A stretch of DNA of 64,000 bases, from NCBI RefSeq assembly GCF_032051675.1, contig NZ_CP116968.1, positions 2,914,001-2,978,000 on the forward strand, given 5' to 3'. This document shows, in pieces, positions 33,377 through 43,274 of this stretch. The translations under genes were made by a program, and so were the position numbers. Position 1 is the first letter of the stretch, and each line of letters starts with the position of its first letter. The DNA comes from Candidatus Nitrospira neomarina (lineage in GTDB: Bacteria > Nitrospirota > Nitrospiria > Nitrospirales > UBA8639). Below the pieces are notes generated by a model. It was not told where the DNA came from. It saw nothing but the letters and a program-made list of their open reading frames with translations, and did no database searches.

Positions 33377-36300
33377 CTACACTTTGATCTTAATATGATC
33401 ACCCTTCAGCCATTTGATCATGAACTCATTCTCCTGGCCTGGCGTGAACCCGGTCCGGACCGGTTCCCACGGCCCACGTCCGCCAATGCCACCATCCTCC
33501 GCTTTCGTGATTCGGATGAGACATTCCTTCGGAACCGTGTTGACCGCATGATGGTCGATTTCAAAACCCCATTTGAATTTCCATTTATTCGCCATTTTGC
33601 CTGGCAACGAGTCCAATTGATGCATCGGCATCAGCCAACTGCGTGTAAACGACTGCTGCGCCCCATACCGGAAGTTCGATTGATAGCCGGTATCCAGTGC
33701 AATCGCCCGTCCGTCCGGTCGGGTTTCATGCCCCTTTACCGACTTCGCCGTCGACACGAACGGCGCATGTTTGGCCATCGTGACATGGTACGGGAAGGCC
33801 GGATTGTACTTCGCCCGGATCATCAACCGCGCCACCTTGTAATAGGGGTCGCTGGGCTTCCACCCACGATACGGCCGGTCCACCGGGTTCCCATCGACGT
33901 AGACATAGTCCCCGTCATTGATGCCACGATCTTTGGCCGCTGATGGGTTGATATGGATTTGATGTTCACCCACCCCTGGCGTCCGCTTATCCATTCGATA
34001 GGCATCGCCAAAGTTGGATTCATACATCTGCACCCAGTCATTCACCGACCATTGGCTATGCACCCGATGCCGGGTCTTCGGCGTCACGCAATAGAACTGA
34101 TACCCCTTCTCCCAGAGTGGATTGGCGTATCGTTTAATTTCCGCCCATGGCAACTTGATGTTGCGGACGGTTTTGTCGTCATGATGTTGTGCCGTGATCG
34201 GAATCCCGTAGTCATCCGGCCGGATATACGGATTGGATGACATGATCGCATTCGGCAAATAGGGAGTGGCCTCCGTCCCTTCCCGATGCGAGATGAAGTT
34301 TTCCCCATATTCAATGGCTTCCGGCTCCACCCGGTAGGTCTCCAGGCGACCGCTACGGGTCCACATCGGCTTTGACTCGTTGACCTCTTCCCACAATGGG
34401 ATACGAGGATAGGTCCGGGTCATCACCATCCAACCCTTTTCCGATTTCAACATCGTGTCAGCCGAATACCCGTAGGAGGTGCTACCGGCATCCAACAACC
34501 GTTGAACATACACGTCCACGCGGTTGTCATAGACAAATTTAAAGTAATCGCGGAACCGGCCATCACCCGTTATTTCGGTGAGTTTGGCCGCCACGCCCGC
34601 CACCGTATCCAAATCGTTCCGCGTGTCATACAACGGCCGGATGCCGCCTTTCCATACCTGCATCCAGGGGTTGGAGACGGTGGCGGTCATTTCAGGATAG
34701 GTAAACTCCATCCACCCGTTCACTGCAAATGACACATCGGCGTGATTCACATCTGATGTCATTTCAATGTCCTGAGTCACAATCGCTTCAATGTGGGGAT
34801 CCACATTTTTGACCATGTCATAATGGTGTTTGGAATTATTGAGAATATTGACATTCGCCACCCATCGAAGCTTACTCGGCGTCGGCATATGCGTCTTTCC
34901 CGTAAATACCCGACGGCCATACTTGGGCGTATTCACAATCAACGCCGTATCGCCGTGGTTCCAGTACGTCGTTTCTTCACCATAATAGTATGGGCGGTAA
35001 TTAATCTCTTTCCCATGGGCATTCGGATCTGTCGTGATCTTGAAAGGATTTTCCCCGGTGTGGATCCCAATGCCTTCCCCCGACCATGGCGTGGCCGCCC
35101 AAACACCAACCTTATAGTTTCCTGACCATGTATGACATCCCGTACCGAATTTCCCCATGTTTCCGGTCAGGGTCATCACCATGGCGGCCGCACGCCCCAT
35201 CGACGTCATATGAAAATAATGGCAGACGCCTTCTCCATTATGAATGGCGGCCGGTTTGATGGTCCCGTTATCTCGAGCCCATCGCACAATAAGGTCTTTC
35301 GGGCATCGATTAATTTGGTGGACCGTATCCAGATCGTAATCCTGAAGATGGACCTGATACATCTGGAAAAGGGGCATGACATCTGCCTCCCTCCCACTCA
35401 GTAGTTTCACCCTGAACGATCCCGTCAACGCCGGATCGAGACCGCTGTTCTTAAAGTGCCAACCTACCAGTTCTCGGTGAAGCGGGACCGCCTTGTCCTG
35501 ATTGAGATCCCACACCATAAACCCTCCAAGGCGAGCGATCTGAGAAGGCGAAAGCCCTTGCACTTTGCCCGAATACGTTTTGGAGAAATCCGGGAAGGCA
35601 TAATCTTGAATGACATCACGCGGATCCAAATATTGCAGAGTATCCGTGCGAATCAACAAGGGGAAATCCGTGCTGGATCGAATAAAATCGCTGTCCTGAA
35701 GACCATCGTCTAAAATAATTTTGCAGGCCCCGAGGAATAACGCTCCATCTGTCTCGGGACGGACCGGCATCCAATAGTCGGCCCGTTGTGCCGTGGGATT
35801 GTATTCCGGGGTAATGACCACCACGCGACCACCCCGTTCAATCGACTCCAGTTTCCAATGGGCTTCGGGCATCTTGTTTTCAACGAAGTTTTTGCCCCAA
35901 CTTGTATTCATCTTGCTGAATCGCATATCAGAAAGATCACAATCGATGGCTTGGGCTCCGGACCAGAATGGTTGCGAAGGATCCTGATCACCATGCCAGG
36001 TCAAATTATTAAAATACCGCCCACCCTGGGCATTTTCCGGTCCAACCTTTCTCACCCAACTATCCAACAGCGCTCCACATCCACCGTTCATCCGGGTAAT
36101 GCCCATTTTGCCTATGACACCTAACACGGGCATACCGGCACGGAATTTCATGCTCCGGACTCCTGAGCCCTTCATCATCTCGATCATTTCCGGAGGATAC
36201 CCTTGTTCCCGTAATCGCCTCGCACCGGCCTCGCCGCTATACCGGTTGGCGATCACGATCATGGCCTTGGCCAAATAGGTAAACGCGGTATCCCAGGAGA

Positions 36301-36814
36301 CCCGCAACATATCATCCAAATAGCGTGCATTGAATTTATATTTCGTCATCACCGTTGGGTCTAATTCAGGACTTCCGTCATCCATCCAGGTTTTCCAGCC
36401 ACGCCGCATCAGGGGCCCCTTTAAGCGGTATGGACCATACACCCGGCGATGGTAGGTATACCCCTTCAAACACATCCGGGGATTATGGGCAAAGGTTCCC
36501 CGATTCCCGTACATATCCTCATAAGTTTGATGATCGTAGTTTTGCTCTACGCGCATCACGACCCCGTTCCGGACAAACGCACGAATACGACAGGCATGGG
36601 TATCGTTGGGGGAACAAACCCAGGTAAAGGAACTGTCATACCGGTATTGATCGTGATAGACCCTCTCCCACGAGCGATCCGGGTAGTCACCCAATGGATT
36701 GCCTACCTCCACAACCGGTAGCAATGCCGTCAACGCCAGCGCATTATCCGCCAACGCCACTGCAGCCACAGTGCCTGCTGTCATTTTTAAAAATTGTCTT
36801 TTGGTTACCAACAT
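33377..36814 (-). CDS. nxrA: Nitrite oxidoreductase alpha subunit, copy 2 (NxrA)
   Basis: The protein has 1145 aa from the ATG at 36814 (GGAGGAG ribosome site), the same length as copy 1. The N-terminal Fe-S region and the C-terminal domain agree with copy 1. Differences are gathered in blocks, for example around residues 110-140, 280-300, 380-480 and 600-650. The signal peptide reads TKRQFLKM in place of the canonical S/T-R-R-x-F-L-K, so the twin arginine is Lys-Arg. It lies 52 bases after a small membrane protein gene and probably belongs to a transcript that begins with the bd-like oxidase. No nxrC-like gamma subunit gene is visible in the window. Confidence 0.97.
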   Translation of the reverse strand: MLVTKRQFLKMTAGTVAAVALADNALALTALLPVVEVGNPLGDYPDRSWERVYHDQYRYDSSFTWVCSPNDTHACRIRAFVRNGVVMRVEQNYDHQTYEDMYGNRGTFAHNPRMCLKGYTYHRRVYGPYRLKGPLMRRGWKTWMDDGSPELDPTVMTKYKFNARYLDDMLRVSWDTAFTYLAKAMIVIANRYSGEAGARRLREQGYPPEMIEMMKGSGVRSMKFRAGMPVLGVIGKMGITRMNGGCGALLDSWVRKVGPENAQGGRYFNNLTWHGDQDPSQPFWSGAQAIDCDLSDMRFSKMNTSWGKNFVENKMPEAHWKLESIERGGRVVVITPEYNPTAQRADYWMPVRPETDGALFLGACKIILDDGLQDSDFIRSSTDFPLLIRTDTLQYLDPRDVIQDYAFPDFSKTYSGKVQGLSPSQIARLGGFMVWDLNQDKAVPLHRELVGWHFKNSGLDPALTGSFRVKLLSGREADVMPLFQMYQVHLQDYDLDTVHQINRCPKDLIVRWARDNGTIKPAAIHNGEGVCHYFHMTSMGRAAAMVMTLTGNMGKFGTGCHTWSGNYKVGVWAATPWSGEGIGIHTGENPFKITTDPNAHGKEINYRPYYYGEETTYWNHGDTALIVNTPKYGRRVFTGKTHMPTPSKLRWVANVNILNNSKHHYDMVKNVDPHIEAIVTQDIEMTSDVNHADVSFAVNGWMEFTYPEMTATVSNPWMQVWKGGIRPLYDTRNDLDTVAGVAAKLTEITGDGRFRDYFKFVYDNRVDVYVQRLLDAGSTSYGYSADTMLKSEKGWMVMTRTYPRIPLWEEVNESKPMWTRSGRLETYRVEPEAIEYGENFISHREGTEATPYLPNAIMSSNPYIRPDDYGIPITAQHHDDKTVRNIKLPWAEIKRYANPLWEKGYQFYCVTPKTRHRVHSQWSVNDWVQMYESNFGDAYRMDKRTPGVGEHQIHINPSAAKDRGINDGDYVYVDGNPVDRPYRGWKPSDPYYKVARLMIRAKYNPAFPYHVTMAKHAPFVSTAKSVKGHETRPDGRAIALDTGYQSNFRYGAQQSFTRSWLMPMHQLDSLPGKMANKWKFKWGFEIDHHAVNTVPKECLIRITKAEDGGIGGRGPWEPVRTGFTPGQENEFMIKWLKGDHIKIKV

Positions 36815-36866
36815 CAAACGCTCCTCCATACAAAGGTTGACTGTTCCGGCTCACGACACAAACCCT

Positions 36867-37055
36867 TTATTCCTCCTTTCGTTGAGACTGCCTCAACCGA
36901 TGTCTTTCCCAGACATTCAATTCGGCAGGTATGGCCACCGCGGTTTTTGGGGGATCGACCATAAGATTTGCCCATCCCAACAGTAAGACTCCCACGAAGC
37001 TGACTATCCCGAAGATCATTTCAATCAGAGGATTGGCAACCCAAAATTCCATCAT
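36867..37055 (-). CDS. Small single-pass membrane protein between bd-like oxidase and nxrA2
   Basis: A protein of about 62 aa. The ATG at 37055 follows AAGGAG at six bases; the frame is also open from a GTG at 37070. There is one membrane segment (MIFGIVSFVGVLLLGWANLMV) and then a charged, probably cytoplasmic tail with ERHRLRQSQRKEE. Its place directly after the oxidase gene recalls the small accessory subunits of bd and cbb3 oxidases (CydX, CcoQ), but sequence likeness to these is not evident. It may also help NxrA2 maturation. It is shielded by good ribosome spacing and is likely real. Confidence 0.72.
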   Translation of the reverse strand: MMEFWVANPLIEMIFGIVSFVGVLLLGWANLMVDPPKTAVAIPAELNVWERHRLRQSQRKEE

Positions 37056-37192
37056 CTCGCTCTCCTTCACGGTTCAACCACTCCATCATGCGCTTCACCT
37101 TGAATGCGTGAATGCGCCTTTCAATCAAAATCTGGCGCTGGTTTTATGAATTCATCCTTCATTCATCCTCCATAGATGCCCTATAAAACCTC

Positions 37193-39178
37193 TCAGGAGC
37201 GACTGGCCGGTTGAGGTGTGAACTGAGGCACTGCGGGTGATTCCGGCACCTTCGGCATCTCCGGTACCGGCGATTTTTTACCGGCAAATGCCGCCAGCCA
37301 GAACACGAATAGAATGGTCGACCAGAACAGCAGAACGTTAAAGGAGATCATATTTGCGGCAAACCCTATGGTATGGGTATAGGCCCAGGGCGAGTTATCC
37401 CGCATCACCTCGTTGACATGCCAGAAGAGACGGACTGATGAACGGATGTATCCCATCAATGCCATCATCCAGGTAAATTCGGTCGCCAGGGCGATCAGAG
37501 CATATTGCGACCGCGCCGGCATTTTTCCCCATTGAATGGGGCCCGCCATCCTGGCATTTTTCAGCATGGCCAAATTCATCGGCATCATTAACAGAAGGCA
37601 CGACATGGTAGTGGCCACCTGGGGAACCGACAGACCAATCCGCACGTTCGCCGGAATGAAATACCCATAGATGGCTAACCAAATAATATTGAGGCTTCCG
37701 ACCACGATAAAAGTGGTCATAAAAATATTCCCGAATTTTTTCCATTTCACTGCCGGAATCAAATTGCCTCGCTGATACCAAATGAAACTCACAATCGTCA
37801 CAATGATAAGCATATTGATCCCGCCATTTTTGGCGGACATGACCCCATAGTTTCCTAAGACGGGATGCTGTTGACCTCCCATGGCTTTTAACTCAGCCGG
37901 GGTCATGACGATGGTATGGGGCGTGATAAACACCAGTAGGCCCACCACCGCAATGAACACCAGATATTTAATATATTTCTGGAATCGTTCAGCACCAGGC
38001 ATCCTGCCAAAGCATTGCCACAAGTAATAACTCGTCGTCATGAAGAGGGCCCCGATCATGGTGGCCTGAATAATAAACAACCAGGCGAGAAGTCCCCCCA
38101 TCAAGGTGATCCCCATTTGCTGACGATAGGCATACACCTCCCGCATGAGCCAATAGCCCGCAAACGGCAATGGAATGAGGAAAATGACCGCGATAAACAT
38201 CGCGACATATCCCATCCAGTCGTAATGGGCACGTTCTTCATCGGTTTTAGCCGATAAAAACCGGTAGGCCGCGTAGGCCGCCACGACGCTGCCTCCGAAT
38301 GCCATATTTCCTAAAATTCGATGAACATTCAGCGGATTCCACAACGCGCTATGAATCGCATGCCAGATATTCCCGAGATACCGTCCTTGTTCATCCACCC
38401 CTGCCGGGGACATCATAAAGGCGATCCACGAATTCGCTAAAAACATCAGCACGGTTCCAATAACATTCAGGACCACGGCGATACTGAGATGCACCCATTT
38501 CAGGACGCCTTCCCTCATCCTGTCCCATCCGTAGTAGTAGATATACAGCGTTCCGCTTTCGGCGACGAACAACAGAGCGTAGATGTGCATGACAGGACGG
38601 AAAATCCCTGAGAGGTAGCTAAAAAATGTGGGATAGAGCGTGAGAAAGGTGAAAAGGAGAATGCCCCCAAGGATTGCCGTCAACGAATAGGCCGTCAGAC
38701 TGATTCGGATAAAATCATAGGCCAGCTGGTCGTATTTCTTCGCCATGGCCTTATCCTTGGTCACCATGCCGATGAACTCAATCACCATGCAGAAGATAGG
38801 AACCGCCAAGACAAAACTGCCGTAATACAAATGCTGCTGGTTCGCAACCCAAATCAGCACTCGACTTTCAAAATTGCCATAGCGGGGATAATCATGCGTA
38901 TTGTCCGCGGTGACTGGAGCAGTTTCACTCGACACCACGCCCTCGGTCTTGTAATAAATATCCCGTCCCATTTCGACCGGCGCTGCGCCTTCCTCACCCT
39001 CGACAACCTCCTGAGCAGGCTGGGGACTTTGCCCTCCTCCCGAAGCGATGGCTTCGCCATTTCCAAATAGGATCGGCATTGCTACCCCGATCGGCAGCAG
39101 CAACATTCCCGCAATCATGCTGATCAGTAAAACTGCGGCATTCTTTTTAAGTTTCATTCCTCCACGCTTTCCACTCAT
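37193..39178 (-). CDS. Cytochrome bd-like oxidase subunit (CydA-related), Nitrospira type
   Basis: The protein has 661 aa from the ATG at 39178 (GGGGGGAGAG ribosome site), with an N-terminal hydrophobic anchor and about fourteen membrane segments. The region from about residue 110 resembles CydA (quinol oxidase subunit I), including histidines in AIHSALWNPLNVHRILGN and GYWLMREVYAYRQQMG. Related proteins in Nitrospira have been proposed in the literature as the unusual terminal oxidase of this genus. No CydB gene follows. The next genes are a small membrane protein and nxrA2, which suggests direct functional linkage between nitrite oxidation and this oxidase. Confidence 0.82.
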   Translation of the reverse strand: MSGKRGGMKLKKNAAVLLISMIAGMLLLPIGVAMPILFGNGEAIASGGGQSPQPAQEVVEGEEGAAPVEMGRDIYYKTEGVVSSETAPVTADNTHDYPRYGNFESRVLIWVANQQHLYYGSFVLAVPIFCMVIEFIGMVTKDKAMAKKYDQLAYDFIRISLTAYSLTAILGGILLFTFLTLYPTFFSYLSGIFRPVMHIYALLFVAESGTLYIYYYGWDRMREGVLKWVHLSIAVVLNVIGTVLMFLANSWIAFMMSPAGVDEQGRYLGNIWHAIHSALWNPLNVHRILGNMAFGGSVVAAYAAYRFLSAKTDEERAHYDWMGYVAMFIAVIFLIPLPFAGYWLMREVYAYRQQMGITLMGGLLAWLFIIQATMIGALFMTTSYYLWQCFGRMPGAERFQKYIKYLVFIAVVGLLVFITPHTIVMTPAELKAMGGQQHPVLGNYGVMSAKNGGINMLIIVTIVSFIWYQRGNLIPAVKWKKFGNIFMTTFIVVGSLNIIWLAIYGYFIPANVRIGLSVPQVATTMSCLLLMMPMNLAMLKNARMAGPIQWGKMPARSQYALIALATEFTWMMALMGYIRSSVRLFWHVNEVMRDNSPWAYTHTIGFAANMISFNVLLFWSTILFVFWLAAFAGKKSPVPEMPKVPESPAVPQFTPQPASRS

Positions 39179-39633
39179 TTCTCTCCCCCCAAAATCATTG
39201 GATTCATCCGACATCCATAAAAAATTTCTTCTGATAAATTTATCTCACAAGTTTTTCTGACATTGCTGAATTCTGGGTGCCACTGCTTTCATTCCGGTTG
39301 TTCATATATGTTGTTGAACGCTTTGCAGGGGCCATGCCCGATCAAAATAATTCAGTGTCCCAAAACAATCCCTTGTAATCTTAAAGTTTCCATTGTTTTT
39401 CTCTGAGAAACATCCGCAGACGGATCATTCACCCACGAAAGAACGTGGTGGGAGGTGGTGGCCAACCACCGCTTTACGTGGCTGGACTCAAGAAAATACG
39501 GGAAGGACAAAAGGGGGAAAAACAAGGAGCATGACGAAGAAAGATACGATACCCGCAAACTCGATCACGCTTCGAAAGGTCGGGGCTTCTGAAGAGCACA
39601 ATCCGGATCGGAGGATGTGGTCAGAAAGGACAA
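39179..39633. other. Intergenic region upstream of the bd-like oxidase
   Basis: No gene is supported. The segment 39433-39487 is rich in nested inverted repeats of CCACG/CGTGG and GGTGGT/ACCACC. They may form a stop or pause structure for the minus-strand transaldolase gene, or an operator before the oxidase. Confidence 0.5.
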
Positions 39634-40227
39634 TTACACAGCAGGATCGAAAAGTTGCAGAAACATGGGGAATCGCATCGTACAAATATGCCCTCCCGCT
39701 AATGCTGCCTCAAGGACATCATGCGGAGAACGGATACCGGCAAGGAGCACCTGAGTGGAGAGACCATAGCTTCGAAAGACGGTGACAATGTTTCGAATAG
39801 TATCGTCACCCTTGGTTTGTTTGTCCCCGGTGCGATCAAGGCAAATGGACACACACCAGGCACCGGCTTTGGCGGCAATCAAGGCCTGCGTGAGGGAAAA
39901 ACACAAAGACACATTCACCCGGATGCCTTCAGCTGTCAACCGCTTAGTCGCCTTGAGACCGGCAGGGGTCAAAGGACATTTCACCATGACATTTTTGTGG
40001 ATTTTGGATAATTCTTTGCCTTCCTTGACGATGGCCTCTTCTTCAATACTCAACACGCCGACACTGATCGGACTATCCACATAACGACAGATTCCTCGAA
40101 TTCCTTGATAGAAATTCAGCCCCTGCTCGGTAATCAACGTGGCGTTCATGGCTATGCCATCCAGAACCCCCAGTCTGCCAATCTCCTGAATCTCTGTGAG
40201 ACTCACCGTGTCGAGATAGAATTTCAT
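39634..40227 (-). CDS. Transaldolase / fructose-6-phosphate aldolase-like protein, C-terminally short
   Basis: The protein has 197 aa from the ATG at 40227. It has the TalC/FSA-type barrel pattern, with MKFYLDTVSLTEIQ at the start, the Schiff-base Lys in MVKCPLTPAGLKA, NVSLCFSLTQALIAAKAGAWCVS, and QVLLAGIRSPHDVLEAALAGG. Family members have about 215-220 residues. The final helices with the HPLT-D motif are missing: the protein ends at FLQLFDPAV. The usual TNPTL motif reads MNATL. It could be a shortened active enzyme or a gene in decay. It seems to be transcribed alone. Confidence 0.78.
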   Translation of the reverse strand: MKFYLDTVSLTEIQEIGRLGVLDGIAMNATLITEQGLNFYQGIRGICRYVDSPISVGVLSIEEEAIVKEGKELSKIHKNVMVKCPLTPAGLKATKRLTAEGIRVNVSLCFSLTQALIAAKAGAWCVSICLDRTGDKQTKGDDTIRNIVTVFRSYGLSTQVLLAGIRSPHDVLEAALAGGHICTMRFPMFLQLFDPAV

Positions 40228-40616
40228 GAGCACTCATTACTCATGAACAGGGATTGACCTCCAAGCAGGAGAACTTCTACCAAAATCATGACCTACTGCT
40301 CCCGCCTCAGGACCGTGTATATAATCTGAACTCATGACCCACATTTCTTTAACGAATTGACAAAAAGTAACGGGCTCCATTTGTCGGTATGCATACACCG
40401 AGCCACAGCTGGATTGAGATGGAGTGAGACGAGAGACCATTGAAAATGCTGTAGATGGCATTGACAAGTACGCAGGTTAAAGAATTGGTCATAAAACCCC
40501 ATGAGAGATCGTGGTGGTCTGGTGGCTCATACCACCACCCACCGTGGTTTCAGCATCTGGGATTTCAGAGAAAAGAGTGAGACCAGGTAGAAGGAAAGAG
40601 TGTGAAGTTGAAGAAT
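40228..40616. other. Intergenic region with GTGG-rich inverted repeat
   Basis: These 389 bases lie between two minus-strand genes. A 76-codon frame (40237-40467) begins with TTG and has no recognisable motif, so it is not called. A GTGGTGG/CCACCAC inverted repeat at about 40509-40546 lies 3' of the sigma-54 activator gene without a U-run. Confidence 0.45.
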
Positions 40617-42140
40617 TTAGGGTCGAGTCGGGCGTTGAAGACCTAATTTTTTAATCCGGCTCCTGAGCGTGCTCGGTGCCAATCCGAGTTGTTCCGCCGC
40701 GCCACCCTCTCCTTCAATTTGCCAATTGCTGGAGGCCAGGGTCTGAAGAATATGTTGCCGTTCAAAATCAACTAACCCGGCCGGAGCCTTGGGTTCATTC
40801 GTCGCACTCTGAAGTATCAAAAGCCGTTCATCGATGCGCAGAATCTTTTGATGTGAGAGAATCACCGCCCGTTCAATAACATTTTCAAGTTCTCGAATAT
40901 TGCCAGGCCAGGAATACCGGATAAGCCGCTGCAGAGAATCCGGTTCAATGGTTTCGCAGGGCCGTTTGAGTTTAATAGCATAGTGCTCCAGAAAATGCTG
41001 TGCGAGTTCTGGAATATCTTCCGGTCGGGCTCGGAGGGGAGGGATGGTAATCGGAAACACATGAAGTCGATAAAAGAGGTCAGCACGAAAACGACCTTGT
41101 TCAATGGCTGATGGCAGATCGGCATTCGTTGAGGCCATCAACCGAATATCCACCGGGATAGACTGTTTCCCACCCACACGATCAACCATCCCGTCCTGGA
41201 TTACTCGTAATAATTTCGCTTGGGTCTCCATAGGAATTTCCCCGATTTCGTCTAACAACAAGGTCCCGCCATGGGCGAACTCAAAACGCCCCTCACGCCT
41301 GGAATCGGCTCCAGTAAACGCTCCCTTTTCGTGACCAAATAATTCGCTTTCGACTAATCCTGCCGGAAGAGCCGCACAATTGACCCTAATGAACGGTTTG
41401 TTCGCACGCATGCTCCAATCATGAATGGCTTGTGCAAGGAGTTCCTTCCCGGTGCCCGTTTCCCCCGTGATCAGGACCGTCGCCGTCGTAGGAGCGACCT
41501 CGCGGGCAAGCTCCAATACATGCTGAAAAACCTGACTTCGTCCTATCATGGCCCCAAAGTGTTTTGTCAGCTTGAGTTCCTCGACCAGATAGATGTTTTC
41601 TCGTGCCAACTGCTGGCGCAGCAGATTAATTTCCTCATAAGCCTGTACATGATCTATGGCATAGGCAATTTGCATGGCCACTTGGGATAAAAACTCAATC
41701 GCATCTGGATCCGGGTTACCCGCATCAACGCTCCCAAGGTTCAACACCCCCACACACTTTCCTCTGACCAGCAGCGGAAGGTTAATCATGCGTCCTAGCC
41801 CTTCCTCCACATACCAATGATCTTCCAGAAAGACCTGCTCCTGTTTGAGATCAGGACGGACATGTAACGTCTTGTGATCGTACACCCACCCCATTGCACT
41901 CCCAACACGCGGTATCACGGTATCCCCTTGGACCACGACCCTCGCCAAATGAGTCGTCACAACATAAAATTGAAACCCATCTGACTTACGGTCATATAAA
42001 GTCACACTGACCCGGGCCCAGGGCATGACCTGTTCAATCTGCTCGATAATGGCCTGCCAGAGACTATTGGTATCCCGTTGTGAATTAAGCACAATCGCGA
42101 CGTTCAGTAGCGCCCGGTAGTTTCTCTCAATTCGTTCCAC
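40617..42140 (-). CDS. Sigma-54-dependent activator with GAF sensor (GAF-AAA+-Fis HTH), A
   Basis: The protein has 507 aa. A GAF domain (about 20-175) probably senses a small ligand. The AAA+ domain (about 190-430) has Walker A GETGTGKE, the sigma-54 contact loop GAFTGA, Walker [11 protein letters not shown] and the arginine-finger region [17 protein letters not shown] Fis-type helix-turn-helix closes the protein ([21 protein letters not shown]). There is no receiver domain, so control is likely through the GAF domain or a partner. It is closely related to activator B at 43275 along the whole length, so the pair arose by duplication. A broken reductase gene and a dispersed repeat separate them. 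Confidence 0.95.
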   Translation of the reverse strand: MERIERNYRALLNVAIVLNSQRDTNSLWQAIIEQIEQVMPWARVSVTLYDRKSDGFQFYVVTTHLARVVVQGDTVIPRVGSAMGWVYDHKTLHVRPDLKQEQVFLEDHWYVEEGLGRMINLPLLVRGKCVGVLNLGSVDAGNPDPDAIEFLSQVAMQIAYAIDHVQAYEEINLLRQQLARENIYLVEELKLTKHFGAMIGRSQVFQHVLELAREVAPTTATVLITGETGTGKELLAQAIHDWSMRANKPFIRVNCAALPAGLVESELFGHEKGAFTGADSRREGRFEFAHGGTLLLDEIGEIPMETQAKLLRVIQDGMVDRVGGKQSIPVDIRLMASTNADLPSAIEQGRFRADLFYRLHVFPITIPPLRARPEDIPELAQHFLEHYAIKLKRPCETIEPDSLQRLIRYSWPGNIRELENVIERAVILSHQKILRIDERLLILQSATNEPKAPAGLVDFERQHILQTLASSNWQIEGEGGAAEQLGLAPSTLRSRIKKLGLQRPTRP

Positions 42141-42401
42141 AGTCCTTCAATCCTTTCTTGCGACAGATTCAAGCATAGAACCGAATGACCTGTCTAATAA
42201 GAGAAATGACCTTAAACTGACTCAAAATCTAAGAAGGCAATACGATTATTTTATGTTTAAGTCGTGAGGAAAAATGGATTTGTTTTAATCGGATAATGAA
42301 AACCATGAGCCAACAATTGACTCAACCCCGCATCAAAACGCTAGGATAATATGATTTCGAAATCATCTCATAACGTGTATGAGCATCACTAAGCGATCTC
42401 A

Positions 42402-42866
42402 ATGGGAAAACTCCCTACGCTTTCCAGTTATCACGTGGCATTGAGAAAGCGTTAGGAAATCGCCAAAGGTACAATGGCGTTCTATCTTGATCGACCGGCT
42501 GGGTTCACCTTTACAGCTGGACAGTTTATCGATCTGTCATTACCGAATCTTTCCACATCCGATCCAGAAGGCCAAACACGGTCCCTGACCCTTGCCAGCG
42601 CTCCTTCCGAACAAAAGCTCATGGTCGCCACCCGCCTTCGGAACACACCCTTTAAACGTATGTTGGCAGAAATGCCTCTTGGGACGACAATTGATCTTGA
42701 AGGTCCATTCGGACAATTCACGCTACCGTCTGACGATTCCCGAACCATCGCTCTTCTCGCAGGAGGAATCGGTATTACACCGTTTTTTCGCATGCTGGGG
42801 CCTCTCACCAGGAGTGGCGCAAAGGAACGAACCTGCTTACATGGATTTTCGTTCTGGGAGTGTTGA
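42402..42866 (+). pseudogene. Broken FAD/NAD(P)-binding ferredoxin-reductase-like gene
   Basis: From the ATG at 42402 the frame reads MGKLPTLSSYHVALRKR, then a TAG at 42453, then continues without shift as EIAKGTMAFYLDRPAGFTF. This is the expected start of a ferredoxin-NADP reductase-type domain. FAD-site (TRSLTLASAP) and NAD-site (LLAGGIGITPFFRML) motifs follow, but the frame ends about 40 codons into the NAD domain, where about 100 residues should follow. One nonsense codon plus the lost C-terminus mark a pseudogene. The loss point is close to the dispersed repeat at 42931. Confidence 0.82.
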
Positions 42867-42930
42867 ATAAAACCAATTTCCAATGGCATATTGCCTCACA
42901 GGCACGTTGCATATTAGAGGCCTCGGGGCG

Positions 42931-43066
42931 GTTAAAAAAGTTCGTCCAGTCCTGCCCTGAGTCATGCCGAAGGGAAGGTCGCAGGCATATTTGCGGGCAG
43001 AGCGTACTTCCAGTACGTGAGCACGGAAAAATGCCGAGAACACCGTTGGCGCCTTTTTTCAACAGC
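42931..43066 (-). repeat. Dispersed palindromic repeat (REPIN-like), copy A
   Basis: This 136-base element begins TGTTGAAAAAA on the minus strand and ends with an imperfect inverted copy (TTTTTTAAC). It contains TTTTTCCGTGCTCACGTACT, shared exactly with copy B at 47444, and an inner GTACT/AGTAC dyad. Copy A has about 25 extra bases near its end. Similar elements are, to my knowledge, scattered through Nitrospira genomes. The rest of 42867-43274 holds no gene. Confidence 0.75.
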
Positions 43067-43274
43067 CCCTTTCTGAATAATCGTCCTGTCGGGATGACCT
43101 GTTAATGGCATGATGGCAAAGAAATATCTTAGCGAAGCAGTGGGACAGGCCAAAATTTCCTGTTCTAAGCCGTTCGTATGCTCACATGTCAGTCAAGGTA
43201 GGTTTAGGATGGGAGAGCGGAAACGAGAGCATGGCCTAACTTAAATAGTTACCTCCGGACGAACCGGCTCTCAA

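Noticed and set aside
40237-40467. 76-codon minus-strand frame between the transaldolase-like and activator A genes
   Set aside because: TTG start, no ribosome site and no recognisable motif.
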